Shown here in pieces: positions 41,459-49,899 of a DNA stretch of 64,000 bases (position 1 is its first letter; each line of letters opens with the position of its first letter). The DNA lies in assembly GCF_022524485.1 (NCBI RefSeq), contig NZ_JAKXMK010000020.1:181808-245807 (forward strand). The letters are read 5' to 3'. Under the pieces are notes generated by a model, which was given only the letters and a program-made list of their open reading frames with translations, did not search any database and was not told the origin of the DNA. This DNA is from Pseudonocardia alaniniphila. Lineage in GTDB: Bacteria; Actinomycetota; Actinomycetes; Mycobacteriales; Pseudonocardiaceae. A program made the position numbers and the translations under genes.

Positions 41459-42243
41459 GCGCGCCGCGCACGGGCGGCCGGCGCACGGCCTCGGCCGTCG
41501 TGCCGTCGCTCGTCCTCGTCGCGCTCGGGCTCGTGGCCTGGCAGTGGTACGTCACGGCCGCCGGAGTCCGGCCACAGGTGCTGCCCTCGCCGCTGCGCGT
41601 GGCCACGCAGGGCTGGGCGTTCCGCGAGCAGTTGTGGGAGAACACGCTGCCGACGCTGCAGGTCACGGCGGTCGGGTTCGGGGTGTCGCTGGCGCTGGGC
41701 TGGGCACTGGCGATCGCCGTGGACTTCTCCCCGTGGTTGCGACGGGCGCTCACGCCGCTCCTCGTGGCGTCCCAGACGCTGCCGATCATCGCGATCGCGC
41801 CGCTGCTGATCATCTGGTTCGGGTTCGGCCTGCTGCCGAAGGTGCTGGTGATCGCGCTCGTGACGTTCTTCCCGATCGCCGTCGGGCTGATCGAGGGGTT
41901 CTCCGCCACCGACCGGCAGGCCACCAACCTGCTGCGCAGCATGGGGGCGTCGCGCTGGAAGCAGTTCCGCTACGTGCGCCTGCCCGGGGCCATGCCGTCG
42001 TTCTTCACGGCGCTGCGGATCGGCATCACCTACGCCGTGACCGGAGCGATCTTCGCCGAGTACGTCGGTGCGACGGCGGGGCTCGGGATCTTCATGAGCC
42101 TGCAGAAGAACTCCTTCCGCACGGATCTCGTGCTCGCGGCGGTGGTGGTGACGGCGCTGCTGTCCGTTGGGCTGTTCGTCCTCACCTACCTCGTGCAACG
42201 GCTGGTGATCCCGTGGCACGGGAAGGAGCGTCGTCGTGCCTGA
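41455..42243 (+). CDS. Thiamine-precursor ABC transporter permease (ThiX-like)
   Basis: A 262-residue SsuC/TauC-type permease with about six transmembrane segments (first: VVPSLVLVALGLVAWQWYV) and the EAA coupling loop LLRSMGASRWKQFRYVRLPG at about residues 158-177. It is the second gene of the riboswitch operon, joined by ATGA overlap upstream and an eight-base overlap downstream with the ATPase. The family can carry taurine or nitrate, but the riboswitch and ThiY-like partner favour a pyrimidine precursor of thiamine. Confidence 0.9.
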   Translation: MSAPRTGGRRTASAVVPSLVLVALGLVAWQWYVTAAGVRPQVLPSPLRVATQGWAFREQLWENTLPTLQVTAVGFGVSLALGWALAIAVDFSPWLRRALTPLLVASQTLPIIAIAPLLIIWFGFGLLPKVLVIALVTFFPIAVGLIEGFSATDRQATNLLRSMGASRWKQFRYVRLPGAMPSFFTALRIGITYAVTGAIFAEYVGATAGLGIFMSLQKNSFRTDLVLAAVVVTALLSVGLFVLTYLVQRLVIPWHGKERRRA

Positions 42244-43003
42244 GGGCGGCCACGAGACCAAGCTGGTGCTCGACGATCTCCGGAAGGCCTACCCGGGGCT
42301 CCCGGTGCTCGGCGGGGTGACCTTCGACGTGGCGCCCGGTGAGTTCGTCTCCGTGATCGGGCCGAGCGGCTGCGGCAAGTCCACGCTGTTCAACGTGATC
42401 GCGGGCCTGGAACGGCCCGACTCCGGCCGGGTCCTCGTCGACGGCGTGGACGCCACCGGTCGCGTCGACCCCTTCGCGTACATGCCCCAGCAGGATCTGC
42501 TCTTCCCGTGGCGCACCGTCCTGGACAACACGACGCTGGGCCTGGAGGTGGCCGGGATGTCCCGGCGGGCCGCCCGCGAGCGAGCCCGGCCGCTCTTCGC
42601 CGAGTTCGGGCTGTCCGGGTTCGAGTCGGCCCACCCGTACGAGCTGTCCGGCGGGATGCGCCAGCGGGCCGCGTTGCTGCGCACGGTGGTGCAGGACCGC
42701 GCGGTGCTGCTGCTCGACGAGCCGTTCGGCGCGCTGGATTCGCTCACCCGCACCGACATGCAGACCTGGCTCGACGACGTGCGCACCCGGTTCGGCTGGA
42801 CCGTGCTGCTGATCACCCACGACATCCGGGAGGCGGTGTTCCTCTCCGACCGTGTGCTGGTGCTCGGGCCGCGGCCCACGCACGTGCGGCGCGAGGTGAA
42901 CGTCGACCTGCCGCGGCCGCGGGAGATCGGGCTGATCACCTCCCCGCAGTTCGCGGCGATCGAGGAGGAGTTGCTCACGGTGCTGCGGAACGGCTCCCGG
43001 TGA
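42236..43003 (+). CDS. Thiamine-precursor ABC transporter ATPase (ThiZ-like)
   Basis: A 255-residue ATPase of the SsuB/TauB/ThiZ type. Walker A is GPSGCGKST (about 43-51), the Q-loop AYMPQQDLLFPWRTV (about 81-95), signature LSGGMRQRAALLRTV (about 138) and Walker B VLLLDEPFGALDSLT. ThiZ-like proteins use the FPWRT motif. The GTG at 42236 overlaps the permease end and GGAAGGAG lies upstream. It ends the operon; the next gene starts 40 bases later from its own leaderless promoter. Confidence 0.9.
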   Translation: MPEGGHETKLVLDDLRKAYPGLPVLGGVTFDVAPGEFVSVIGPSGCGKSTLFNVIAGLERPDSGRVLVDGVDATGRVDPFAYMPQQDLLFPWRTVLDNTTLGLEVAGMSRRAARERARPLFAEFGLSGFESAHPYELSGGMRQRAALLRTVVQDRAVLLLDEPFGALDSLTRTDMQTWLDDVRTRFGWTVLLITHDIREAVFLSDRVLVLGPRPTHVRREVNVDLPRPREIGLITSPQFAAIEEELLTVLRNGSR

Positions 43004-43031
43004 CCGTGCTCGCGGCCCTCGCGAGTGCTCG

Positions 43032-43044
43032 TAGCATGCGTCTG
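43032..43044 (+). promoter_or_regulatory. -10 element of a probable leaderless transcript
   Basis: TAGCAT (43032-43037) lies six bases before the GTG at 43044, the same hexamer and spacing as at 16680. The gene therefore has its own promoter downstream of the thiamine operon. Confidence 0.5.
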
Positions 43045-43298
43045 TGCGACTGACCCGCAGCGCCCGCAAGCACGGGATAGCCGCCGACGACATCCGCCAG
43101 GTGCTCGCCGCGCCACTGCGCACGGTCGTGCAGGGAGACGTCGAGCTGCGCATCGGGCTGACGGCGGGCCGCGACCTGATCGAGGTGGTCGTTGCCCCGG
43201 GCGACCCGGTCATCGTGCTGCACGCCATGCGGCTGCGTCCGGCGAACTACCGCTTTCTCCGCCGGCCCGGCCAGGCCGATTCCGGCGAGACGGCCTAG
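43044..43298 (+). CDS. Small protein, possibly toxin-fold, unknown function
   Basis: An 84-residue basic protein beginning VRLTRSARKHGIAADDIRQV and containing DLIEVVVAPGDPVIVLHAMRL. The helix-then-strand pattern with a late HAMxxR motif resembles small RelE/BrnT-fold or DUF4258 proteins, some of which are toxins. I see no antitoxin gene beside it, so this is only a resemblance. The GTG start is leaderless. It ends 55 bases before a DapA-family gene. Confidence 0.6.
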   Translation: MRLTRSARKHGIAADDIRQVLAAPLRTVVQGDVELRIGLTAGRDLIEVVVAPGDPVIVLHAMRLRPANYRFLRRPGQADSGETA

Positions 43299-43353
43299 TG
43301 ACGCGGAACCCCGTTTCCTCGCCACCGGAACTGGTCGAACTACAGTCGTGAGC

Positions 43354-44235
43354 ATGTCCGCTCGCAGTTCCCGCGCCGACGTGCTGGCCGCCGTTCCCAC
43401 ACTCGTCGATGAGGCGGGTGAGCTCGACAGGGAGGCCAACCGGGCGCTGCTGACGGGGCTGGTGGGCCGCCTCGACGGGGTGTTCGTCGCCGGCACCACC
43501 GGCGAGTTCCCGGCACTGCACCGCGCCGAGCGGCGCGACCTGCTCGAGATCGCGCTCGACGTCTTCGGCCCGGAGCGCGTAGTGGCCCACATCGGCGCGG
43601 CCGCCACCCGCGACGCCGTCACGATCGCCCGCGACGCCGTCGCCGCCGGGGCTCGGCGCCTCGCCGCGATCACGCCCTACTACCTGGCCGTCGACTCCGG
43701 CACGGTCACGCGGCACTTCGCCGCGATCACCGAGGCCTGCGGGGACGCCGTGGTCTACGGCTACCTCTTTCCGGACCGCACGGGCGTCCCGGCCGACGCG
43801 GAGGATTTCGCGCGCACGGCGGCCGAGAGCGGGCTCGCCGGGGCCAAGCTCAGCGGCGCGGCGGCCGGCCTGCTGGCCGAGTTCGTGGCTGCTCTTCCCA
43901 CGGGTTCAGTGCTCTGGTCCGGCGACGACGCCGCCCTCGCCTCCGTCGTCCCGGCCGGCGGCCGCGGTGTCGTCTCGGCCGCCGCCTCCGCGTTCCCGGA
44001 GCCGTTCACCGCCCTCGCCGACGCTGTGGCGCGCGGCGACGCGGAGGCCGAGCGCACGGCCCAGGCCGAGGTCGACGAGGTCACCGCCGCGCTCGGCAGC
44101 CCGCAAGGGATCAAGCACGCGCTCGCGGGCATGGGGCTCGGCACCGGCGTGATGCGGATGCCGGCACCGCTGGTCGGTGCCGAGGAGCGGGAGCGGATCG
44201 ACCGGCTGGTGGCCCTTCAGGCACCGGTGGCCTGA
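43354..44235 (+). CDS. Dihydrodipicolinate synthase/N-acetylneuraminate lyase family protein
   Basis: A 293-residue class I aldolase of the DapA/NanA family. AGTTGEFPALHRAERRDLL (about 38-56) is the family GTTGE motif. The Schiff-base Lys is in GLAGAKLSGAAAG (about 160-172), where DapA has GxKDSSG, and VVYGYLFPDRTG carries the Tyr of the proton relay. The substrate could be a 2-keto-3-deoxy sugar acid or pyruvate plus an aldehyde; DapA itself is unlikely because AKLSG departs from the biosynthetic enzyme. TACAGT (43341-43346) suggests a leaderless ATG at 43354. It is convergent with lutC. Confidence 0.82.
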   Translation: MSARSSRADVLAAVPTLVDEAGELDREANRALLTGLVGRLDGVFVAGTTGEFPALHRAERRDLLEIALDVFGPERVVAHIGAAATRDAVTIARDAVAAGARRLAAITPYYLAVDSGTVTRHFAAITEACGDAVVYGYLFPDRTGVPADAEDFARTAAESGLAGAKLSGAAAGLLAEFVAALPTGSVLWSGDDAALASVVPAGGRGVVSAAASAFPEPFTALADAVARGDAEAERTAQAEVDEVTAALGSPQGIKHALAGMGLGTGVMRMPAPLVGAEERERIDRLVALQAPVA

Positions 44236-44242
44236 CGCCGAG

Positions 44243-44872
44243 TCAGCCCACCAGCACCACGATCAACGTGCGGGGGCCGTGGACGCCCTCCACGCGTTGC
44301 AGCTCGATGTCGCTTGTGGCCGACGGTCCGCTGATGAACGTGATCGGACGGGTCGGCTCCAGCGCCGCCAGCATCTCCGGGACGGTCTGCACCACCTGGG
44401 CGGCGCGCACCACGCAGACGTGCACGTCCGGCACGAGGGTCAGCGCCCGGCGCCCCTGGTCGGGTGAGCCGTCCAGCGCGATCGTGCCGGTGGTGGCGCA
44501 CGCGGCCGCGCAGGCGGTGACCACGGCGGCGTGTTCGTCGAGGTCGGCGGGGGAGAGGACGCCCACGCCTGCGGAGCCGTCCATGACGCCCGCGGGCACC
44601 CAGTCGTCGGGCAGGCCGGGCGGCACCACGACAGGGCCCGCCACCTCGGCCAGCGCGACGCGGATCGCGGCCGGCACGCCGTCGGCGGGCGTGTCGATCA
44701 CCGTGGCGCGGTAGTCGACGAGCCGGTCGCGGAACAGCGCGAGCAGCTCGGGCGCGCCGGGTGCGTGCCCGCCGCTGCGGTGGTAGCCGCGGGGGATCTC
44801 GGGTGGCGCCGGGCGGCCCGCCTCGCGGTTGGCCTCGCGGATACGGGCCAGCACGTCCTCGCGAGCGCTCAT
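44243..44872 (-). CDS. lutC: Lactate utilisation protein C (LUD domain)
   Basis: A 209-residue LUD-domain protein, third gene of lutABC. The N-terminus MSAREDVLARIREANR is typical; GVGVLSPADLDEH, CATTGTIALDGSP and FISGPSATSDIELQRVEGVHGP are the conserved LUD segments. With LutA and LutB it forms an iron-sulphur complex oxidising L-lactate to pyruvate. The ATG overlaps the lutB stop by ATGA (44869-44872). Confidence 0.93.
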   Translation of the reverse strand: MSAREDVLARIREANREAGRPAPPEIPRGYHRSGGHAPGAPELLALFRDRLVDYRATVIDTPADGVPAAIRVALAEVAGPVVVPPGLPDDWVPAGVMDGSAGVGVLSPADLDEHAAVVTACAAACATTGTIALDGSPDQGRRALTLVPDVHVCVVRAAQVVQTVPEMLAALEPTRPITFISGPSATSDIELQRVEGVHGPRTLIVVLVG

Positions 44873-46344
44873 GAGGTGCCCCGGTTGCGGGCCCACCACT
44901 CGCGGAAGGTCTCCGCAGGCGGGCGCGGCGCGTCCCGGCTCGCCGTCCAGGCCGACAGGGGCGGCGGGAGCGCCGAGATCCGTCCGGTCGCGCGGCCGAG
45001 CAGGCGTGCGGCGCGCGATGTCTTCTCGGCGGCCGCGAACCGCGTGGGCGAGGCCATCACCCACGCCGCGGCGGCCATCGCGAGAGCCTCCGCGCTCGGG
45101 ACGCGGTGCACGGATCGCTGCTCGTCGACGTGCCGGGCCCGCAGCCGTACCAGGAGCGACGGGATGTCGATCCGCACCGGGCAGGCGTCGAAGCAGGCTC
45201 CGCAGAGGCTCGACGCATAGGGCAGCGACGCGTTGTCCTCCACGCCGGTGAGCTGCGGCGACAGCACCGCGCCGATCGGGCCCGGATACACCGAGCCGTA
45301 CGCGTGGCCGCCCGCCCGCTCGTAGACGGGACACACGTTGAGACACGCCGAGCACCGGATGCAGTGCAGCGCGGTGCGGCCCATCTCGTCGGCGAGGGCG
45401 GCGGTGCGCCCGTTGTCGAGCAGCACGAGATGGAAGGTCTGCGGGCCGTCGCCGGGGGTGACGCCGGTCCACGCCGAGTTGTAGGGGTTCATCCGCTCGC
45501 CGGTGGAGCTGCGCGGAAGCAGCTGCAGGAACACCTCGAGGTCCTGCCAGGTGGGCACGACCTTCTCGATGCCCATCACCGTGATCAGCGTGTCCGGCAG
45601 GGTCAGGCACATCCGCCCGTTGCCCTCGGACTCCGCCACGAGCAGCGTGCCCGTGTCGGCCACCCCGAAGTTGGCGCCCGAGATCGCCACCTTGGCGCGC
45701 AGGAAACGCTCGCGCAGATGCGCACGGGCCGCCATGGCGAGCCGACGCGGCTCGGTGGTGAGCCGCGGGTCGACGCCGGGCATCTCGCGCAGGAAGATGT
45801 CGCGGATCTCGGCGCGGTTGCGGTGGATGGCGGGCACGAGGATGTGGCTCGGCATGTCGCCGCCGAGCTGGACGATCAGCTCGGCGAGGTCGGTCTCGTG
45901 GGCCGTGATGCCCGCGGCCTCCAGTGCCTCGTTGAGCCCGATCTCCTGGGTGGCCATCGACTTGACCTTGACCACCTCGGACTCGCCGGTGGCGGCCACG
46001 AGGCCGGTGACGATCGCGTTGGCCTCGTTGGCGTCGCGCGCCCAGTGCACGACACCGCCGCGGGCCTGCACCGCCTTCTCCAGGCGCTCCAGGTGCTCGT
46101 CGAGGCGCGCCATCGTGGCGGTCTTGAGGGCCTCGCCCGCGAGCCGCAGCTGCTCCCAGTCGTCCAGCTCGGCCACGACCGACGCCCGCTTCGTGCGGAT
46201 GGTGCGCGTGGCATGGCCGAGGTTGCGCCGCAGCTGGGAGTCGGCCAGCGCGGTGCGGGCGGCGGCGGGGAAGGACTGCTCGCCGCGCAGGTGGCCCACT
46301 CCGCGCGGGGCGACGGCGGGCATGCCGAGATCGGTGGAGCTCAT
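44869..46344 (-). CDS. lutB: Lactate utilisation protein B (iron-sulphur, LUD domain)
   Basis: A 491-residue protein combining a LUD domain with two [4Fe-4S] ferredoxin motifs, CIRCSACLNVCP and CGACFDACP, at about residues 326 and 385. VDPRLTTEPRRLAMAARA-type and SGANFGVADTGTLLVAESEGN residues form the LUD part. It should pass electrons from lactate through the LutABC complex. Both ends overlap neighbours by four bases (ATGA at 46341-46344 with lutA). It is part of a lacI-lutA-lutB-lutC transcript. Confidence 0.95.
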   Translation of the reverse strand: MSSTDLGMPAVAPRGVGHLRGEQSFPAAARTALADSQLRRNLGHATRTIRTKRASVVAELDDWEQLRLAGEALKTATMARLDEHLERLEKAVQARGGVVHWARDANEANAIVTGLVAATGESEVVKVKSMATQEIGLNEALEAAGITAHETDLAELIVQLGGDMPSHILVPAIHRNRAEIRDIFLREMPGVDPRLTTEPRRLAMAARAHLRERFLRAKVAISGANFGVADTGTLLVAESEGNGRMCLTLPDTLITVMGIEKVVPTWQDLEVFLQLLPRSSTGERMNPYNSAWTGVTPGDGPQTFHLVLLDNGRTAALADEMGRTALHCIRCSACLNVCPVYERAGGHAYGSVYPGPIGAVLSPQLTGVEDNASLPYASSLCGACFDACPVRIDIPSLLVRLRARHVDEQRSVHRVPSAEALAMAAAAWVMASPTRFAAAEKTSRAARLLGRATGRISALPPPLSAWTASRDAPRPPAETFREWWARNRGTS

Positions 46345-47078
46345 GCCACCGACTCCGTGCCGGCCAGGATCTCCGCCAGGTGGACCGTGCGGGTGCCGGT
46401 GCGCAGCCGGGAGAGCCCGCCGCCGATGTGCATCAGGCAGGACGAGTCACCCGCCGTGGCGACCTCCGCCCCGGTGGTGATCACGTTCTTCATCTTGTCG
46501 GCCAGCATCGCCGTGGACGTGTCGGGGTTCTTCATCGCGAAGGTGCCGCCGAACCCGCAGCACTGGTCGGCCTCGGGTAGCTCCAGCAGCGTCATTCCGC
46601 GGACGTGGCGCAGCAGCCGCAGCGGTTTGTCGTCGACGCGCAGCATGCGCAGCGAGTGGCAGGTGGGGTGGTAGGTGACCCGGTGCGCGTAGTACGCACC
46701 GACGTCCTCCACCCCGAGCACGTCGATCAGCAGCTCGGACAGCTCGTAGGTGCGCGTGGCGACCGCCTCGGCCCGCTCGGCGAGCGCCTGGTCGCCGGCT
46801 CTGCGGGCGACCATCGCGTGCTGGTGGCGAACCGACCCGACGCAGGAGCCCGACGGAGCCACGACGACGTCGAAGTCCTCGAAGGTCTCGACGTGGTGGC
46901 GCACCAGCGGGAGGGCCTCGCGCTGGTATCCGGTGTTGACGTGCATCTGCCCGCAGCACGTCTGTGCCGCGGGGAAGACGACCTCGTGGCCCAGCCGTTC
47001 GAGCAGCGTGACCGTGGCCTGTCCGACCTGGGGGTACAGAGCGTCGGCCAGGCACGTCACGAACAGGGCGATCTTCAT
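46341..47078 (-). CDS. lutA: Lactate utilisation protein A (CCG-domain oxidoreductase)
   Basis: A 245-residue cytoplasmic protein with two cysteine-rich CCG domains: TCCGQMHVNTGYQREA (about 40) and DQCCGFGGTFAMKN (about 190), each preceded by single conserved Cys residues. This is the GlcF-like heterodisulfide-reductase-type subunit of LutABC. GGGAGAGGGAG lies directly before the ATG at 47078. The LacI-type gene ends only 19 bases upstream on the same strand, so they are probably co-transcribed. Confidence 0.94.
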   Translation of the reverse strand: MKIALFVTCLADALYPQVGQATVTLLERLGHEVVFPAAQTCCGQMHVNTGYQREALPLVRHHVETFEDFDVVVAPSGSCVGSVRHQHAMVARRAGDQALAERAEAVATRTYELSELLIDVLGVEDVGAYYAHRVTYHPTCHSLRMLRVDDKPLRLLRHVRGMTLLELPEADQCCGFGGTFAMKNPDTSTAMLADKMKNVITTGAEVATAGDSSCLMHIGGGLSRLRTGTRTVHLAEILAGTESVA

Positions 47079-47097
47079 TGCTCCCTCTCCCGCCGCC

Positions 47098-48144
47098 TCA
47101 GGCGACCGTGGTGGACCTTACGGCGCCGCCCAACCGCGTGGACGCCCGCACCACGAGCTCGGGGGCGAACATGACCTGCTGGTGTTCGTGCGTCTCCGGG
47201 TTGCGGGCCTCTGCGAGGAGCAGCTCGGCAGCGGTGCGCCCGAGCCGGTGGCGTGGCTGCGCCACCGACGTCAGCGGCACGGCGGCGGCCTCGGCGAACT
47301 CGATGTCGTCGTAGCCGACGATCGCGATGTCCTCGGGCACCCGCAGCCCCAGCCGGACCATCTGCTGAAGCAGCCCGAGCGCGAGCAGGTCGTTGGCGCA
47401 GAACGCTGCTGTGGGCCGGTGCGCGGCGGGTAGGCCGGCCAGGCGCTCCCCGGCGCGACGGCCCTGGGCGACGTCGAGGCGGGGGGTCTCCAGCACCGTC
47501 AGCTCGCCGGTGCCCGCGCGTGCGATGGCCCGTTCGGCGCCTGCGATGCGGTCGCGGACCTGCCCGATCGAGCGGGGCCCTCCGACGAACGCGATCCTGC
47601 GGTGGCCGCTGTCGAGCAGGTGGGTGACCGCCAGCTCGCCACCGAGCTGGTCGTCCACGGTGACGGAGCAGTGCTGCGGGCCCGCGCCACGGTCGACGAT
47701 CACCACGGGCGTGCCGCGCCGGGCGAGCGCGGTGATGCGGGGGTCGGCGGCGTCGACCGGGGTGATGAGCACGCCCTCGACGCGCTGCTGCTCGAGGAGG
47801 TCGAGGTAGGCGGCCTGGCGCTCCTGGTCCTCGCCGCTGTTGCAGAGGAACAGTGCGAGCCCGGCGGCGTCGGCGGCGTCCTGGACCCCGCGTGCCACGT
47901 CGGTGAAGAACGGGTTGGCGGCATCGAGTACGACGTAGGCGAGCGTGCGGCTACCTCCGCCCCGGAGCTGGCGTGCTGACTCGTTCCGCACGAAACCCAG
48001 CTCGGAGATGGCCGCGAGGACGCGTTTGCGCGTGCGTTCGCTGACCAGTTCCGGCCGGTTCAGGACGTTGGAGACGGTGCCCAGCGAGACGCGCGCATGC
48101 GCAGCGACGTCCTTCATGCTGGGCGTGCCCGATCCCGTCACCAC
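47098..48144 (-). CDS. LacI-family transcriptional repressor, probably of the rhamnose and lactate genes
   Basis: A 348-residue LacI/GalR regulator. The N-terminal HTH is PSMKDVAAHARVSLGTVSNVL with hinge RNESARQL (about residues 9-65). The sugar-binding domain follows with DAANPFFTDVARGV, VDRGAGPQHCSVTVD and IVGYDDIEFAEAAAVPLTSV. The GTG at 48144 is chosen because GGAG lies eight bases upstream; longer open starts exist. It is divergent from the rhamnose importer, whose promoter carries the LacI-type palindrome TGAAACGTTTCA, and it lies directly upstream of lutA. Rhamnose or a phosphorylated intermediate is the likely inducer; this is inference from context. Confidence 0.9.
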   Translation of the reverse strand: MVTGSGTPSMKDVAAHARVSLGTVSNVLNRPELVSERTRKRVLAAISELGFVRNESARQLRGGGSRTLAYVVLDAANPFFTDVARGVQDAADAAGLALFLCNSGEDQERQAAYLDLLEQQRVEGVLITPVDAADPRITALARRGTPVVIVDRGAGPQHCSVTVDDQLGGELAVTHLLDSGHRRIAFVGGPRSIGQVRDRIAGAERAIARAGTGELTVLETPRLDVAQGRRAGERLAGLPAAHRPTAAFCANDLLALGLLQQMVRLGLRVPEDIAIVGYDDIEFAEAAAVPLTSVAQPRHRLGRTAAELLLAEARNPETHEHQQVMFAPELVVRASTRLGGAVRSTTVA

Positions 48145-48302
48145 CTCGTGATCTCCGATCCTCGAACTCGATTCCGGCAGCATGCCGTGTGGCACTGAAA
48201 CGTACAAGAGTGCCATGCAGGTAGTAGTCATTTGCCCGGAGAACCCGCCGAACGTGGAGCCCGGCCCCCTCGTCGCCAGGGTCTTGTGCTGCTGGTTCGA
48301 CC

Positions 48303-48332
48303 TTGACACGCTCTATCTGTGGCCCGTACGGT
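48303..48332 (+). promoter_or_regulatory. Promoter of the rhamnose importer operon
   Basis: TTGACA (48303-48308) and TACGGT (48327-48332) with an 18-base spacer, upstream of the palindrome at 48349 and the ATPase gene. Confidence 0.65.
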
Positions 48333-48348
48333 CGCGTGGCTCACCATT

Positions 48349-48360
48349 TGAAACGTTTCA
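48349..48360. promoter_or_regulatory. LacI-type operator palindrome, importer promoter
   Basis: TGAAACGTTTCA is a perfect 12-base palindrome with the central CG typical of LacI-family operators. It starts 17 bases after the -10 box, where a bound repressor would block elongation. The same core recurs at 54633-54644 before the rhamnosidase gene. Confidence 0.8.
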
Positions 48361-48384
48361 TCAAAGATGCTGGAGGAGGGCCGG

Positions 48385-49899
48385 ATGGCGAGCCCAGATC
48401 CGAGCAAGCCGCTGCTCGCGGTCCGCTCGGTGGCGAAGTCCTTCGGTGCCGTCTCCGCCGTCCGGGACGTCTCCTTTCCGCTGTATGGCGGCGAGGTGCA
48501 CGCCCTCGTGGGGGAGAACGGCGCCGGCAAGTCGACGATCGTCAAGATGCTCGCCGGGCTGCATCGTCCGGACACGGGCACGATCGAGCTCGACGGGCAG
48601 CCAGTGGAGCTGCACTCGCCGGCCGACGCCCTGGCCGCCGGCATCGCCGTGATCTACCAGGAGCCCACGCTCTTCCCGGACCTCTCGGTCGCGGAGAACA
48701 TCTTCATGGGCCGCCAGCCCCTGCGCTCCGGGCGGCGGATCGACCGTCGCGCCATGAACGCCCGCGCCGAGGCCTACTTCGGCCAGCTCGGGGTGGCCAT
48801 CGACCCCGACCGTCCCGCCCGCGGCCTCTCGATCGCCGACCAGCAGATCGTCGAGATCGCGAAGGCGCTGTCGCTCGACGCCCGGGTGATCGTGATGGAC
48901 GAGCCCACCGCCGCGCTCACCGGTGTGGAGGTGCGGCGCCTGTTCGCCGTGGCCGAGTCGCTGCGCGCAGGAGGCGCCGCGCTGCTGTTCATCTCCCACC
49001 GCTTCGAGGAGATCACGGCCCTGTGCCAGCGGGTCACGATCATGCGCGACGGCGCCCACGTCTCCACCGACCCGCTGGACGGGCTCACCGTCGAGGAGAT
49101 GGTGCGGCGGATGGTGGGCCGCCCGCTCGAGACACTGTTCCCCAAGCGCGACGTCGTGCCGGGTGAGGTCGTGCTCGAGGTCGAGAGCCTCAGCCGCGCA
49201 GGGGTCTTCTCGGACGTGTCGTTCACGGTGCGTGCGGGGGAGATCGTCGCGCTCGCCGGCCTCGTCGGCGCCGGGCGCTCCGAGGTGGTGCAGGCGGTCT
49301 TCGGGGTCGACCCCCGTGACGCAGGCTGGGTGCGGGTCGACGGGAAGCAGTTGCGTGCCGGCTCACCCGCGGCGGCCATGCGCGCCGGTGTCGCGCTCGT
49401 GCCCGAGGACCGCAGGCAGCAGGGCCTCGTGCTGGAGGCCTCGATCGAGCGCAACATCACCGCCACCCGGCTGGGCAGCCTGACGAAGCTGGGCCTGCTG
49501 GTCGGCGGCGGGGAGCGGCGCTTCGCCCGCGACTGGGCGGCGCGCCTGCAGACGAAGTACGCCCATCTGACCGACCCCGTCGGCCGGCTCTCGGGCGGTA
49601 ACCAGCAGAAGGTCGTGCTGGCCAAGTGGCTCTCGACGCGCCCTCGGGTGTTGATCGTCGACGAGCCCACCCGTGGGATCGACGTCGGTACGAAGGCCGA
49701 GGTGCACCGGTTGCTGTCGGATCTCGCGGCTGAGGGCGTCGCGATCGTGATGGTGTCCTCGGAGCTGCCGGAGGTGCTGGGCATGGCCGACCGGGTGCTC
49801 GTGATGAGGGAGGGACGGCTGGTGGCCGAACTTCCGCGGGCCGAGGCGTCCGAGCAGGCCGTCATGTTCGCGGCCACCGGGCAGGGCGCGGCGGCATGA
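48385..49899 (+). CDS. rhaT: L-rhamnose ABC transporter ATPase (double-domain)
   Basis: A 504-residue protein with two fused ABC domains, as in RbsA/RhaT. Walker A GENGAGKST (about 46-54) and Walker B RVIVMDEPTAALTG are in the first half. The second half has VALAGLVGAGRSEVV in place of a canonical Walker A, LSGGNQQKVVLAKWL and RVLIVDEPTRGIDVGTKAEV, the usual asymmetry of this class. GGAGGAGGG precedes the ATG at 48385. The gene order (ATPase, two permeases, binding protein, mutarotase) resembles rhizobial rhamnose importers, although there the binding protein comes first. It is controlled by the palindrome at 48349. Confidence 0.9.
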   Translation: MASPDPSKPLLAVRSVAKSFGAVSAVRDVSFPLYGGEVHALVGENGAGKSTIVKMLAGLHRPDTGTIELDGQPVELHSPADALAAGIAVIYQEPTLFPDLSVAENIFMGRQPLRSGRRIDRRAMNARAEAYFGQLGVAIDPDRPARGLSIADQQIVEIAKALSLDARVIVMDEPTAALTGVEVRRLFAVAESLRAGGAALLFISHRFEEITALCQRVTIMRDGAHVSTDPLDGLTVEEMVRRMVGRPLETLFPKRDVVPGEVVLEVESLSRAGVFSDVSFTVRAGEIVALAGLVGAGRSEVVQAVFGVDPRDAGWVRVDGKQLRAGSPAAAMRAGVALVPEDRRQQGLVLEASIERNITATRLGSLTKLGLLVGGGERRFARDWAARLQTKYAHLTDPVGRLSGGNQQKVVLAKWLSTRPRVLIVDEPTRGIDVGTKAEVHRLLSDLAAEGVAIVMVSSELPEVLGMADRVLVMREGRLVAELPRAEASEQAVMFAATGQGAAA

